A stretch of DNA of 64,000 nucleotides from Reyranella sp. (GCF_017305915.1 NZ_JAFKJN010000008.1:1-64000); one strand, 5' to 3'; shown: positions 44,770 through 54,638, numbered from the stretch's first letter. The notes: generated from the letters alone by a model not told the origin. Translations and numbers: made by a program.

Positions 44770-46780
44770 GCAGGATCGCAGCCGATGGATGGACCTCGCC
44801 GGTCCAGCCCGGCAGCACCAGCGTGGTCGCATCGAGCTGCGAGACGATGGCCGGGCCGGCGATGAAGTCGCCAGCCCCGAGCGACGCGCGCTCGAACAGC
44901 GGCACCTGCGCCAGGCCCGTCTCGAAATGCACCGGGAACTGGCCGCGCATGCGGGCGCCGCGGCCCTTGGCGAGCATCGGGCGCGGCGGCTCGGGCATGC
45001 GGCCGGTCGCCTCGACGCGGAGCGTCACCAGCTCGATCGGGGCGTCCAGGGTGAAGCCGTAGAGGCTCTTGTGGGCCGAGGCGAAGGCGGCTTCGACGCC
45101 GTTCTTGCTGTCGGCCCACGGCACCAGCACCTCGCCGCCCTGGCCGTGATAGCGCAGCATCGCGACCCTGGTCTGCTGGCGATCCTCGGCCGCGACCTTC
45201 TCGGCGGTGAGCCAGTCGTCGGCCTGCGCGGTCAGCTCGGCGAAGATGCGGCGCGCCTCGGAGAGGGCGACGGCGCCGGCCTTGGGCAGGGTGCGGCTGA
45301 ACTCGGCCTTGAGATCGGCCGCCAGCAGCCCGTCCGCGCAGAGCACGCCGGGCGCCGGCGGGATCAGCACGCGCGTGATGCCGAGCAGTTCGGCCAGCGA
45401 GCAGCCATGCAACGGGCCGGCGCCGCCGAACGCGACCAGGGTGAAGTCGCGCGGATCGTGGCCGCGCTCGACCGAGACGATGCGCACGGCGCCGACCATG
45501 TTGTGGTCGAGGATCGACAGCACGCCGCGCGCCGCCGCGGCGCGGTCGAGCTTCGACGGCTCGGCGACCTCGCGGTCGATCACCCTCGCGGCAGCGTCGA
45601 CATCGAGCGCCATGCGCCCGCCCAGCAGCTTGGCCGGCAGGTGGCCCAGCACGACATGCGCGTCGGTGACGGTGGCGCACTCGCCGCCGCGGCCGTAAGC
45701 CGCCGGGCCGGGATCGGCACCGGCGCTTTGCGGGCCGACGGTCAGCGTGCCCGAATCGACCTTGGCGATCGAGCCGCCGCCCGCGCCGATCGTCACCATG
45801 TCGACCATCGGCAAGGGCAGGGGCCATTCGCCGACATGGCCCTGCTGGGTCAGGCTGATGCGGCCGTCCTTGATCAGGCAGATGTCGGCGCTGGTGCCGC
45901 CGATATCGACGGTGATGATGTCCCTGATGCCGCAGGCCTCGGCGACGTCGCGCGCGCCGACGACGCCGGCGGCCGGGCCCGACAGCGCCGTCAGGGCGGG
46001 CGCGCGGCGGATGGTGGCGCCGCCGGCGACGCCGCCGTTCGACTGCATCAGCAGCAGGGGGGCCGCGACATGCTCGTCGAGCAGCCGCTTCTCCAGCCGC
46101 GAGACGTAGGTCGAGACGCCGGGCATCACCACGGCGTTGAACACCGTGGCCAGCGAGCGCTCGTACTCGCGCACCACCGGCAGCACGTCGGACGACGCCG
46201 TCACCGCGACGCCCGGCAGCCTGGCCTTCAGGATGTCGGCGACCGTGCGCTCGTGCGCGGGGTTGGCGAAGGAATGCAGCAGGCAGACCGCGACGGCCTC
46301 GACTCCGAGCTTGCGGCATTGCCGGGCGGCGGCGTCGACGCTCGCCTCGTCGAGCGGCTCGATCACCACGCCGCCGGCGCCGATGCGCTCCTTCACCTCG
46401 AACACGCGGGACGCGGGGACGGGGCGCGCGGGCTTCACCCAGGCGAGGTAGTTGGCGCGGCGCGGAATGTCCTGGCGGCCGATGGTCAGCACGTGGCGGA
46501 AGCCGGCCGTGGTGACCAGCGCCGCCTTCGCGCCCTTGCCCTCGAGGATCATGTTGGTGGCGACGGTCGTGCCGTGCAGCACGCGCGCCAGCGAGGGCGC
46601 CGCCTTGCCGGCGTCGTCGAGCGCCAGCCGGATGCCGGTCAGGAAGGCCTGCGACGGGTCGCTCGGCACGGAAGGCGTCTTGGCGCGCCAGATCCGGCCT
46701 GAGGAAGCGTCGTGCAGGGCGATGTCGGTGAAGGTGCCGCCGATATCGACGGCGATGGCGAGGGAGTTATCGGCACTCAT
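44750..46780 (-). CDS. hyuA: Hydantoinase/oxoprolinase subunit A
   Basis: 676 residues from the ATG at 46780. The ASKHA nucleotide-binding signature VDIGGTFTDIALHD is at the N-terminus. LHGTTVATNMILEGKGAKAA, SGPAAGVVGARDVAEACG and VDIGGTSADICLIKDG follow. With HyuB it should use ATP to open a five-membered cyclic amide (hydantoin, N-methylhydantoin or 5-oxoproline type). It is the last gene of the seven-gene minus-strand operon and overlaps the convergent beta-lactamase-fold gene by 20 nt. Confidence 0.92.
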   Translation of the reverse strand: MSADNSLAIAVDIGGTFTDIALHDASSGRIWRAKTPSVPSDPSQAFLTGIRLALDDAGKAAPSLARVLHGTTVATNMILEGKGAKAALVTTAGFRHVLTIGRQDIPRRANYLAWVKPARPVPASRVFEVKERIGAGGVVIEPLDEASVDAAARQCRKLGVEAVAVCLLHSFANPAHERTVADILKARLPGVAVTASSDVLPVVREYERSLATVFNAVVMPGVSTYVSRLEKRLLDEHVAAPLLLMQSNGGVAGGATIRRAPALTALSGPAAGVVGARDVAEACGIRDIITVDIGGTSADICLIKDGRISLTQQGHVGEWPLPLPMVDMVTIGAGGGSIAKVDSGTLTVGPQSAGADPGPAAYGRGGECATVTDAHVVLGHLPAKLLGGRMALDVDAAARVIDREVAEPSKLDRAAAARGVLSILDHNMVGAVRIVSVERGHDPRDFTLVAFGGAGPLHGCSLAELLGITRVLIPPAPGVLCADGLLAADLKAEFSRTLPKAGAVALSEARRIFAELTAQADDWLTAEKVAAEDRQQTRVAMLRYHGQGGEVLVPWADSKNGVEAAFASAHKSLYGFTLDAPIELVTLRVEATGRMPEPPRPMLAKGRGARMRGQFPVHFETGLAQVPLFERASLGAGDFIAGPAIVSQLDATTLVLPGWTGEVHPSAAILLSNRRR

Positions 46781-46794
46781 GAGCAAGCAATTCT

Positions 46795-46821
46795 GTCGTC
46801 CTTCGCTACGCTCAGGACGAC
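46795..46821. repeat. REP-like hairpin between hyuA and hyuB
   Basis: GTCGTCCT and AGGACGAC with an 11-nt loop containing CGCTACGCTC. On the minus strand it reads as the TCCTGAGCGTAGCGAAGGA type of intergenic palindrome common in many bacteria. It may stabilise the mRNA 3' of hyuB. Confidence 0.6.
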
Positions 46822-46832
46822 AAGGGAGAGCA

Positions 46833-48650
46833 TCACGTCGACAGGCTGTCGACATAACCGTGACGATGGAACGCCTTCACGTCGGGACGCTTGGCGCGCA
46901 GGCGGCGCGTCAGGTCGGGATCGATCTCGTCGGAATCGATCGCGACGCCGTACAATTCCTTCGCCGCACCGGCGGTGACGAAGCCGCCCAGCACGTCGTC
47001 GAGCACGCTGGCCGGCGGCCGGTCGAAGGGATGGCCGTAGCCGCCGCCTCCGCCGGTCTCGATGCGCAGGATGTCGCCGCGCTTCAGCATGTTGCCGTCG
47101 GAGAGCGGCTGCAGGTGGCGCTCGTGGTTGGTGTCGGGATTGACGAGCACGCGGCCGGTGCCGCCCGCCATGCCGCCGGCCATGCCCCAGGGCGGGTTCT
47201 TCACGCTGTCGATGCGCACCGCCAGCATCGCCTCCTCGGCGAGGATGTCGTACTCGCGCACGATGCCGCAGCCGCCGCGCCAGCGCCCGGCGCCGCAGGA
47301 ATCGGTGAGGATGCCGTAGGTGCGTAGCCGCACCGGATAGCCGACCTCGAGGAACTCGACCGGGTAGTTCTCCTGCGCCACGAAGTAGACCGCGTCGGTG
47401 CCGTCGGCTGACGCGCGCGCCCCCCAGCCGACGCCGATGCCGTCGGACATCAGGAACGGCTCCAGCTTGCCTTCGAGCGTGCGATAGGTGCCGCGCATGA
47501 AGGAGATGACATAGGCCGAGTGCGCCGCCGGCGCCTTGCCGCCCGCGACGTTGATCAGCCCGTTCACCGCCGCCAGGAAGCGCATCAGCGTGAGGCCGCG
47601 CATGCCGAGCGGCGCCGGCCACTTCGGCCACAGCAGCGAGCCTTCGCGCAGTCTCACCTCGTCGAGCGCCTGCGGCCCGCCGGCGTTGCAGACCTGCGCC
47701 GGATCGCCGCCGAGATAGAACATCGACAAAGCCGTGCCCGGCACGTCGGGATTGAGCAGCAGGTTGACCGGGCCGGGCGACTGGTCGTCGGTCGCGGTGG
47801 CGTCGAAGACGAACTTGTCGTCGCCGCCCTCGGTCTTCTCGCGGGTGAGGGCGAGGCGGAGATGGAATGGGCCATTGCCGTGGCCGTCCGAATCGATCGC
47901 GTCGGTGAATTTGTGGGTGCCGTAGTCGAAGGTCTCGGCGAGCTTGGTGCGCACCAGCTTGCGCGTGCGGGCGACGAGCTGGCTCAGCGCATCGGCCACG
48001 ATATCGGCGCCGAACCGGGCGACGATCTCCTCGATGCGCTTCACGCCGAGCGCGGTGCTGGCCATCAGGGCGCGCATGTCGCCCATGTTCTGGGCCGGGA
48101 AGCGGGAGTTGCGGAAGAAGATCCGGAGCGTCGCCTCGTTGGTGACGCCGGCATCGATCAGCTTGGTCGGCGGCACGATGATGCCTTCCTGGAAGATGTC
48201 GAGCGTGTCGGGGCTGATCGAGCCCGCGCGCATGCCGCCGATGTCGGAGAAGTGCGCCCATCCCATGACGAAGCCGCAGCGCCTTCCGTCGTGGAACACC
48301 GGCGCCACCAGCACCTGGTCGTTGGAATGCGAGATCGCGCCGCGCGAGCCGTAGCAGTCGTTGTACCAGTAGAGGTCGCCCTCGCGCATGGTCTCCGGCG
48401 GGAAGTCGCGGAACACCGGGCCGCAGATGTCGCCGAACACCGGCAGGTTCGAGCCGACCGCCATGACGCCGTCCGCGTCGAACAGTGCGGTATAAAAATC
48501 CTTCTTCTCGCGGATGAAGGCGGAGATGGCGGTGCGCTCTATCAGCGCCTCCATCTCGGCCTGCGCCGCGCGGATGGCGCCTCGCACGATCTCGAGGGTC
48601 ACCGGATCGCAGGCACCGGCTGTGGAATTGCTGGCCGAAAGGGTGTCCAT
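46833..48650 (-). CDS. hyuB: Hydantoinase/oxoprolinase subunit B
   Basis: 605 residues: LEIVRGAIRAAQAEMEALIE, RTAISAFIREKKDFYTALFD, EGDLYWYNDCYGSRGAISHS, QNMGDMRALMASTALGVKRI and GYGHPFDRPP near the end, all typical of HyuB. It forms the second subunit of the ATP-dependent cyclic-amide hydrolase with the downstream hyuA product. Co-transcription with liv-type transport genes suggests the substrate is imported. Confidence 0.92.
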   Translation of the reverse strand: MDTLSASNSTAGACDPVTLEIVRGAIRAAQAEMEALIERTAISAFIREKKDFYTALFDADGVMAVGSNLPVFGDICGPVFRDFPPETMREGDLYWYNDCYGSRGAISHSNDQVLVAPVFHDGRRCGFVMGWAHFSDIGGMRAGSISPDTLDIFQEGIIVPPTKLIDAGVTNEATLRIFFRNSRFPAQNMGDMRALMASTALGVKRIEEIVARFGADIVADALSQLVARTRKLVRTKLAETFDYGTHKFTDAIDSDGHGNGPFHLRLALTREKTEGGDDKFVFDATATDDQSPGPVNLLLNPDVPGTALSMFYLGGDPAQVCNAGGPQALDEVRLREGSLLWPKWPAPLGMRGLTLMRFLAAVNGLINVAGGKAPAAHSAYVISFMRGTYRTLEGKLEPFLMSDGIGVGWGARASADGTDAVYFVAQENYPVEFLEVGYPVRLRTYGILTDSCGAGRWRGGCGIVREYDILAEEAMLAVRIDSVKNPPWGMAGGMAGGTGRVLVNPDTNHERHLQPLSDGNMLKRGDILRIETGGGGGYGHPFDRPPASVLDDVLGGFVTAGAAKELYGVAIDSDEIDPDLTRRLRAKRPDVKAFHRHGYVDSLST

Positions 48651-48686
48651 GCGGGCAGTCTGGGGGAGGGACCGCCGCTTTGTCCA

Positions 48687-49472
48687 TCAGCTCAGGAAGC
48701 GACGGAACTCCTGCACAACGAACGCCGGCCGCTCGCGCACCGAGGCGTGGCCCGCGTTCGGCACCTCGACGATGCCGCGGCTGCCGGGAATGGTGTCGGC
48801 CATCCAGCGCGCGGCCTCCTTGAACGGCGGGCCCTCGTTGGAGCCCAGCATCACCAGGGTCGGCATGGTCATGCGCTGGGCCTGCGGCCGTGCATCGAGC
48901 ATCGCCAGCCACTCGCAGCCCCGCGCATAACCTTCGCCGCTGCACGACGCCCACTTGTCCTTCACATGGCGCACGTTGGGCCCGTTCTCCTGCAATGAGG
49001 CCTCGGTGAAGAACACCTTCTCGAGCACCGGGATCAGGCTCGCGACGCCGTTCTTGCGCGCGGCCTCGGCGCGCACCGGCCAGGCGGCGCGCATCTCGTC
49101 GGTGTAGCGCGGGGTGCAGTCGCACAGGATCACCCGCTCGACCCGCTCGGGATGGGTGCCGGCGAAGGCCTGGGCGAGCGAGCCGCCCATCGAGATGCCG
49201 GCGAGGCTGGCCTTGGCGACGCCCTCGCGATCCATCACCGTGCGGAGCTGCGCGGTGAGCTCGGCCTCGCCGTACTGGCCCTTCGGCAGCCTGGTGTCGT
49301 GATGGCCGGGAAAGCTGTAGGCGATCAGCTCGAACTTGTCGGTGAGCGGCTCGAGCACGTCCCAGAAGGTCCAGTCCATGCCGAGGCAATGCAGCAGCAC
49401 CAGCGGCTTGCCGCGGCCGCGGCGATGCACGGCGATGTCGGCAGGATCGAGCGGCTGCGGTTTCCAGTCCAT
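48687..49472 (-). CDS. Alpha/beta hydrolase (PcaD-like)
   Basis: 261 residues from the ATG at 49472. The oxyanion region is VLLHCLGMDWTFWDVLEPL, the nucleophile elbow GISMGGS, and the C-terminal catalytic His lies in VPNAGHASVRERP. The cap region (PRYTDEMRAAWPVRAEAARK) resembles 3-oxoadipate enol-lactonases. It may open a lactone or ester in the pathway served by the operon. Substrate unknown. Confidence 0.82.
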   Translation of the reverse strand: MDWKPQPLDPADIAVHRRGRGKPLVLLHCLGMDWTFWDVLEPLTDKFELIAYSFPGHHDTRLPKGQYGEAELTAQLRTVMDREGVAKASLAGISMGGSLAQAFAGTHPERVERVILCDCTPRYTDEMRAAWPVRAEAARKNGVASLIPVLEKVFFTEASLQENGPNVRHVKDKWASCSGEGYARGCEWLAMLDARPQAQRMTMPTLVMLGSNEGPPFKEAARWMADTIPGSRGIVEVPNAGHASVRERPAFVVQEFRRFLS

Positions 49473-49479
49473 GGGAGCC

Positions 49480-50310
49480 TCACGAAGCGAAGCAGTCGGA
49501 GAGCGGATAGAACTCGAAGCCGGCCTTGCGTCCGGTGAGCTTGGCGCTTTCAGCGGGGGCGAGGTCACCGCGCCAGGTGTTGGCGTCGAAGCGGTAGCCG
49601 TTCACCGCGTCGGCCTCGCGCGAGACGACGAACAGGAGCGGCGCCACCATCTCGGCGGGCTCGACCAGCCTGGGGGCCTTGCCGGTCGCCGACCAGTCGC
49701 GCATCTCCTGCGCCATGCCAGGCGTGTTGGCGCCGGCGCCGGGATTGACGATGTTGGCCGTGACGCCGCTGCCGGCCAGCTCCTTGGCCCACACCTCCGT
49801 CGCCATCTCGAGCGCCGCCTTCGACGGGCCGTAGGGCACCGCACCCAGCATGTTCATGGTGCTGAGCTTGGTGGTGACGTTGACGATGCGGCCCCAGCCC
49901 TTGGCCAGCATCAGCGGCGCCGCGCGGCGGCCGAGCTGATCGGCCACCATGTAGTTGGTGTCCATGGTGTTCTGGACGATCTCGTCGGAGAGCTCCCAGA
50001 ACTTGCGCGGGCCTTTGATGAAGCGCTCGGGATCGGTGTAGGTGAAGGTGAGCCCGGCATTGTTGACCAGGATGTCGGGCCCGCCGAGGCGTTGCGCCGC
50101 CGCGATCGCGGCGGCGCAATTCTCCGGCCGGCGCAGGTCCAAGGCGAGGCATTGCAGGTCGCCGGCATGGTTGGCGGCGTCGCGCTGCAGGGCGGGGATG
50201 TCGTCGGCGATGTGGCCGACGGCGAGGACCTTGTGGCCGCCGCGCAGCAGGCCCAGCACCATCGCCTTGCCCAGGCCGCGCAGGCCGCCGGTGACGATCG
50301 CGACACTCAT
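49480..50310 (-). CDS. Short-chain dehydrogenase/reductase
   Basis: 276 residues. The nucleotide-binding motif is TGGLRGLGKAM, followed by NNAG and the active-site YGPSKAA. The catalytic Ser appears within TTKLST. An extended insert, FIKGPRKFWELSDEIVQNTM, lies before the active site. It lies between the hydrolase and the binding-protein gene, overlapping the latter's stop by 4 nt, so it belongs to the catabolic operon and probably oxidises or reduces a hydroxy/keto intermediate. Confidence 0.87.
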   Translation of the reverse strand: MSVAIVTGGLRGLGKAMVLGLLRGGHKVLAVGHIADDIPALQRDAANHAGDLQCLALDLRRPENCAAAIAAAQRLGGPDILVNNAGLTFTYTDPERFIKGPRKFWELSDEIVQNTMDTNYMVADQLGRRAAPLMLAKGWGRIVNVTTKLSTMNMLGAVPYGPSKAALEMATEVWAKELAGSGVTANIVNPGAGANTPGMAQEMRDWSATGKAPRLVEPAEMVAPLLFVVSREADAVNGYRFDANTWRGDLAPAESAKLTGRKAGFEFYPLSDCFAS

Positions 50311-51560
50311 TGCTTCGCGAGCCCCATCGGATAGCGCAGCTCGCCGGTCTTGTACGCGGCGGGGGACACCACGACCTCCGCGGCCGGATTGGTGAACTGG
50401 TCCATGCCCTGGCCCTTCAGGCCGCGGAACTGCACCCACAGCATGCGCGGATGGTCCCATTCGCCGTCGGGCCCGAACTTGATGTCGCCGACCACCGTCT
50501 TGAAGGTGGTGGCGTGCATGACCTTGGCGATCTTCTCCTGGTCGGTGCCGCCCGCGCCGGTCACCGCCTGGTGCAGGATCTCCATGGTGGCGTAGCAGAA
50601 CGGCGGCACGTAGTAGCCCTGCGGGTCGATGCCCTTCTGCTTGGCGCGCGGCTGGTACTTCTTCAGGACGGCCTCGACGTTGGGGAACCTGGCCGCGACC
50701 GCGGGGCAGTAGAGCTCGTAGCTCACCACGTCGTTCAACATCTCGCCGAGGTCGCCCTTCAAGGTCGCGGCCTGCGTGCCGACCATGCCGCCGCCGAACA
50801 GCTTGGGCCGGAAGTTGAGCTCGCGCGCGGCGCGGATCATGCCCGAGGTGTCGACCGGATAGCTGCCGACATAGACGATGTCCGGGTTGGTGCCGGCGAT
50901 GCCGCGGATCACCGGCCCGAAATCGACGGTCGGCGGCGGATAGGTGCGGTCGTAGACGATCTTCAGCCCGTGCTTCTTGGCCTGCTCGCGCGCGCCGTCG
51001 ACGGCGTTCTTGGCGAACTCGGCGTCGGCGCCGACCAGGGCGACGGTGGCGGGCTTGGGGGTCATGGCCATCGCGACCTCGAAGAAGCCCTCGCTGATCG
51101 ATTCCTTGCCGCGCGGGCCGTAGGGCATGGTCTGGAAGAAGCGGCCGTACTTGAACTTCTCGTTGACCGCCAGCGCCAGCATGCAGAACACGACCATGCC
51201 GCGCTGGATGGCGATCGGCATCGCCGGCACCGTGAGGTTGGTGCCGTTGGTCACCAGCAGGTCGATTTTGTCGACGTCGAGCAGCTTGGTGTAGATGCGC
51301 GGCACGTTGGCCGGGTTGGACTGGTCGTCGTAGGTCACGAGCTGCACCGGCCGGCCGATGATGCCGCCGGCGGCATTCACGTCCTCCGCCCAGATCTGCA
51401 TGGTGAGCAGCGCCTGCAGGCCGATCGCGGCCAGCCCGCCGGTCTGCGGGATCGAGAAGCCTATCTTGATCGGCTCGGCTGCAAAGGACGCTCCGCCGTG
51501 GACCACGCTACCCAGAGCGCCCGCGATGACGGTGCGCCGACCGATTGGAAACTGCGTCAT
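50307..51560 (-). CDS. Branched-chain amino acid/amide-type ABC substrate-binding protein
   Basis: 417 residues with a Tat-like signal (IGRRTVIAGALGSVVHGGAS). The mature protein begins PIKIGFSIPQTGGLAAIGLQ and has the Peripla_BP_6 landmarks VNAAGGIIGRPVQLVTYDDQ, YGPRGKESISEGFFEVAMAM and KKHGLKIVYDRTYPPPTVDF. Its first 53 nt overlap the livM gene in another frame, with a GGGAG ribosome binding site inside that gene. It should pick up the operon's substrate in the periplasm. Confidence 0.9.
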   Translation of the reverse strand: MTQFPIGRRTVIAGALGSVVHGGASFAAEPIKIGFSIPQTGGLAAIGLQALLTMQIWAEDVNAAGGIIGRPVQLVTYDDQSNPANVPRIYTKLLDVDKIDLLVTNGTNLTVPAMPIAIQRGMVVFCMLALAVNEKFKYGRFFQTMPYGPRGKESISEGFFEVAMAMTPKPATVALVGADAEFAKNAVDGAREQAKKHGLKIVYDRTYPPPTVDFGPVIRGIAGTNPDIVYVGSYPVDTSGMIRAARELNFRPKLFGGGMVGTQAATLKGDLGEMLNDVVSYELYCPAVAARFPNVEAVLKKYQPRAKQKGIDPQGYYVPPFCYATMEILHQAVTGAGGTDQEKIAKVMHATTFKTVVGDIKFGPDGEWDHPRMLWVQFRGLKGQGMDQFTNPAAEVVVSPAAYKTGELRYPMGLAKQ

Positions 51561-52500
51561 GCGTTTCTCCCTTTTTCCAGGCTTTTGCCAGACCGACGAT
51601 GCCGTTGGGGGCTAATGCGATGAAGGCGATCATCAGCAGGCCGACCAGCAGCAGGTTGGAAGCGGAAGAGATGGTGACCATCGCCGTCTCCTGGACGGCG
51701 GTCAGCAGCACCGCACCGATCACCGGCCCGATCCAGGTCTGCGTGCCGCCGACCAGCGGCATGGCGATGGTGTTGACGGCGTAGGACAGGTTGAAGGCCG
51801 ACGGCGGGTCGAGATAGGCGACGTAAAAAGGGAGCGGCGCCCCCGCCATGCCCATCAGCGTGCCGCTGAGCACGGTCGCCAGCACCTTGAGCCGCAAGGT
51901 CGGTACGCCATTGCTCTCGGCCGCGCCCTCGTCGTCGCGGATGGCGGAGAGGCCGTAGCCCATGTCCGAGCGCTCGATGGTGCGGGCGAGCGCGACCGAG
52001 CCGCAGGCCATCGCCAGCATCAGGTAGAAAAGGTACTCGACGTAGCTGCCGCCCCACGGGCCGTCGGCCGGGCGCATCACATAGGCGCCCGAAGCGCCGC
52101 CGACCCACGACCAGTTGGTGATCACCGCCTGGAAGACGATCGCCAGCGCGAGCGTCGCGATGGAGAAGAAGACGCCGCGCAGCTTCAGCGTCAGATAGCC
52201 CATCACCAGGCCGAGCGCGCCGGCCGAGACGCCGCCCGCCACGATCAGGATGGGCACGGGCAGCTCGACCAGCTTGTTGAGCGCCACTGACATGTAGGCG
52301 CCGAGCGCAAAGAAGGCGGCGCTGCCGAAGTTGATGTAGCCGGCATAGCCGCCCAGCAGGTTCCAGGCGGTGGCGAGCAGGATGTACTGCAGGACGGCAT
52401 AGCCCGCGAAGAACACGTACTCGTTGGTCACCAGCCGGCCGGCGAGCCAGACCACGACGATCAGCACGCCCATCAGGCCCCAGAAGCGCAGGTTGCTCAC
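51508..52500 (-). CDS. livM: ABC transporter permease, LivM type
   Basis: 330 residues from a GTG in a GTGA overlap with livH. Hydrophobic throughout, with the LivM motif LLGGYAGYINFGSAAFFALG and the later RTIERSDMGYGLSAIRDDEG coupling loop. The C-terminal 20 residues (HDAVSNRSAHRHRGRSG) are read from DNA that also encodes the start of the binding protein. Confidence 0.9.
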   Translation of the reverse strand: MSNLRFWGLMGVLIVVVWLAGRLVTNEYVFFAGYAVLQYILLATAWNLLGGYAGYINFGSAAFFALGAYMSVALNKLVELPVPILIVAGGVSAGALGLVMGYLTLKLRGVFFSIATLALAIVFQAVITNWSWVGGASGAYVMRPADGPWGGSYVEYLFYLMLAMACGSVALARTIERSDMGYGLSAIRDDEGAAESNGVPTLRLKVLATVLSGTLMGMAGAPLPFYVAYLDPPSAFNLSYAVNTIAMPLVGGTQTWIGPVIGAVLLTAVQETAMVTISSASNLLLVGLLMIAFIALAPNGIVGLAKAWKKGETHDAVSNRSAHRHRGRSG

Positions 52501-53375
52501 AGCTTGCGCCCCAGCAGGCCGCTCGAGCGGAAGGCCAGGGTCGGCAGCAGGAAGCCGAAGGCGATCGCCGGCGCCCAGGACGGGTTCCACATGTCGGAGA
52601 CCAGGCTCTCGGTGATGCCGAGGATGATGCTGGCGAACAGCATTCCCCAGAAGCTGCCCATGCCGCCCAGCACCACGGCGGCGAAGGCGCGGCCGATGAA
52701 CTCGCGGCCGATCGAGGGCTCGACCGGCTGGATGATGATCAGCAGCGCGCCCGCCACCGACGCCGTCGCGGTGGCGAGGCCGAAGGCCAGGCCCTTGATG
52801 CGCATCGGACCGACGCCCATCAGGCGCAGCGCGACCTCGTCCTGCGCCACCGCCTGGATGGCGCGGCCGGTGAAGGTGCGCAGCAGGTACTGGTGCAGCA
52901 CGGCGATCATCACTACCGACACCAAGAACGGCACCAGCATGCGCTGCGGTACGACCAGGCTGCCGACCGTGAAGCTGACGCCGATATAGGGGGCGACCAC
53001 CGAGCGGTAGTCGGCGCCGGCGGTCATCACCAGCGCCACCTCGGTGATGAACAGCAGGCCGAAGAAGAAGGCGAGGCCCTGCAAGGCCGCCTCGCCGCGG
53101 CGCTCGAAGCAGACATAGTAAAGGCGATAGACCAGCCAGCCGAGCCCGAAGAAGACCGGCGCCATCGCCAATCCGGCGACCACGGGATCGAGGCCGAGAT
53201 GGCTGTTGAGCTGCCAGGTCGAGAAGGCGCCGGCGACGACGAAGGCGGGATGCGACAGGTTGGGGATGTCGAGCATGCCGAAGGCGATGGCGATGCCCAG
53301 CGCCACGGCGGCGTAGAATCCCCCGAGCATCACGCCGGCAACCACCGCGTTCACCACAGCCAGCGGATCGACCAT
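52497..53375 (-). CDS. livH: ABC transporter permease, LivH type
   Basis: 292 residues from the ATG at 53375, with GGAGA upstream. MVDPLAVVNAVVAGVMLGGF, then YAAVALGIAIAFGMLDIPNL, QAVAQDEVALRLMGVGPMRI and AFAAVVLGGMGSFWGMLFAS identify LivH. It opens the operon livH-livM-binding protein-SDR-hydrolase-hyuB-hyuA. No LivG or LivF ATPase gene is present in the operon or near it. Confidence 0.9.
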   Translation of the reverse strand: MVDPLAVVNAVVAGVMLGGFYAAVALGIAIAFGMLDIPNLSHPAFVVAGAFSTWQLNSHLGLDPVVAGLAMAPVFFGLGWLVYRLYYVCFERRGEAALQGLAFFFGLLFITEVALVMTAGADYRSVVAPYIGVSFTVGSLVVPQRMLVPFLVSVVMIAVLHQYLLRTFTGRAIQAVAQDEVALRLMGVGPMRIKGLAFGLATATASVAGALLIIIQPVEPSIGREFIGRAFAAVVLGGMGSFWGMLFASIILGITESLVSDMWNPSWAPAIAFGFLLPTLAFRSSGLLGRKL

Positions 53376-53539
53376 CGGCCGGATCTCCTCCCGCGCTGTT
53401 CTTCTTATGGCTGCCACAATGCGCCAACCGGTCGCCGACGGCACGGGAAGAAGGGCAAAAGACCTTTTCCCCCGTGTCCGAAATCCCGGCGTTATCCTAG
53501 GAGGGCGTCCCCCACGGGAGCGCCACACGGGAGCGCGAC

Positions 53540-54526
53540 ATGCAGTTCGGACTGTTCGGAGGCGCGCGCACCAAGCGCAGCGTCGGCATCGAAGACAGCC
53601 AAGGCTACGAGAGCTTCATCGACTACGTGATCGAAGCCGATCGGCTCGGCCTCAAGCAGCTCTTCCTGGTCGAGCATCACTTCACCGGCCAGGGCCAGGT
53701 CTCGGCCTCGATGACGCTGCTGGCCTATCTCGCGGCGCGCACCAGGACCATCCGTCTCGGCACCGCGGTCGTCGTGCTGCCGTGGCACAACCCGGCACTC
53801 ATTGCGGAACAAGCCGCAACCCTCGATCTCCTGAGCGGTGGCAGGGTCGATTTCGGCGTCGGCAAGGGTTATCGCCAGGCCGAGTTCGACGGCTTCTGCA
53901 TCCCGATCGGCGAGGCGACCGAGCGCTTCGACGAAGCGATGGAGATCATTCGCAAGGCGTGGACCAGCGAAGGCCGTTTCTCGCACCACGGCAAGCGCTG
54001 GCACTACGACAACATCGTGGTCGAGCCCGAGCCCTTGCAGCGGCCGCATCCGCCGCTGTGGCTCGCGGCGGGCAGCCCCGACAGCGTGCGGCGCGCGGCG
54101 CGCGAGGGCTACAACATGCTGCTCGACCAGCTCGCCCAGACCGACCAGATCCTGCGGCGCATCGCGATCTTCCGCGAGGAGTGCGAGAAGATCGGCCGGC
54201 CGTATAATTCCAACATGGTGGCGACGTCGCGCGCGCTGCAGATGATCCACGACGAGGGCGAGCGCGCCGCCGCCTACGAGACGCGCAAGCGGGTGATCAG
54301 CGTGATCGGCGACCTCGCGCGCGACAAGCTCGCCGACCGCGTCGAGGACGACACCGCGCCGCTGCTCGGCACGCCGCAGGAGATCATTGCCCGGCTGAAG
54401 GAGCTCGAGGCGGGCGGCGCCACCAACATCCTGCTGGTCGATCCGAATGCTTCGGTCGCCAACCTGCGCGCCTTCGCCCGCGAGGTGATGCCGGCGTTCA
54501 CGCCGCAACGCGCGGCGGCGGAGTAG
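53540..54526 (+). CDS. Luciferase-like (LLM class) flavin-dependent monooxygenase
   Basis: 328 residues with MQFGLFGGAR at the N-terminus, LFLVEHHFTGQGQVSASMTL, IRLGTAVVVLPWHNPALIAE, QAATLDLLSGGRVDFGVGKG and RPHPPLWLAAGSPDSVRRAA. This is the TIM-barrel bacterial luciferase family using FMNH2 or F420. It is transcribed divergently from livH with 164 nt between. Substrate unknown; an oxygenation step linked to the neighbouring catabolic operon is possible. Confidence 0.88.
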   Translation: MQFGLFGGARTKRSVGIEDSQGYESFIDYVIEADRLGLKQLFLVEHHFTGQGQVSASMTLLAYLAARTRTIRLGTAVVVLPWHNPALIAEQAATLDLLSGGRVDFGVGKGYRQAEFDGFCIPIGEATERFDEAMEIIRKAWTSEGRFSHHGKRWHYDNIVVEPEPLQRPHPPLWLAAGSPDSVRRAAREGYNMLLDQLAQTDQILRRIAIFREECEKIGRPYNSNMVATSRALQMIHDEGERAAAYETRKRVISVIGDLARDKLADRVEDDTAPLLGTPQEIIARLKELEAGGATNILLVDPNASVANLRAFAREVMPAFTPQRAAAE

Positions 54527-54638
54527 CCATCATCTCCGGGAGTGTGCGACTCCAGCCGCGCTCATACTCTCTTTGCCTTGCGAGGGTGCGCTGAGGAAGA
54601 CGACGGCCATCGTGCGGACGTGGGCCATCCAAGCCAGT

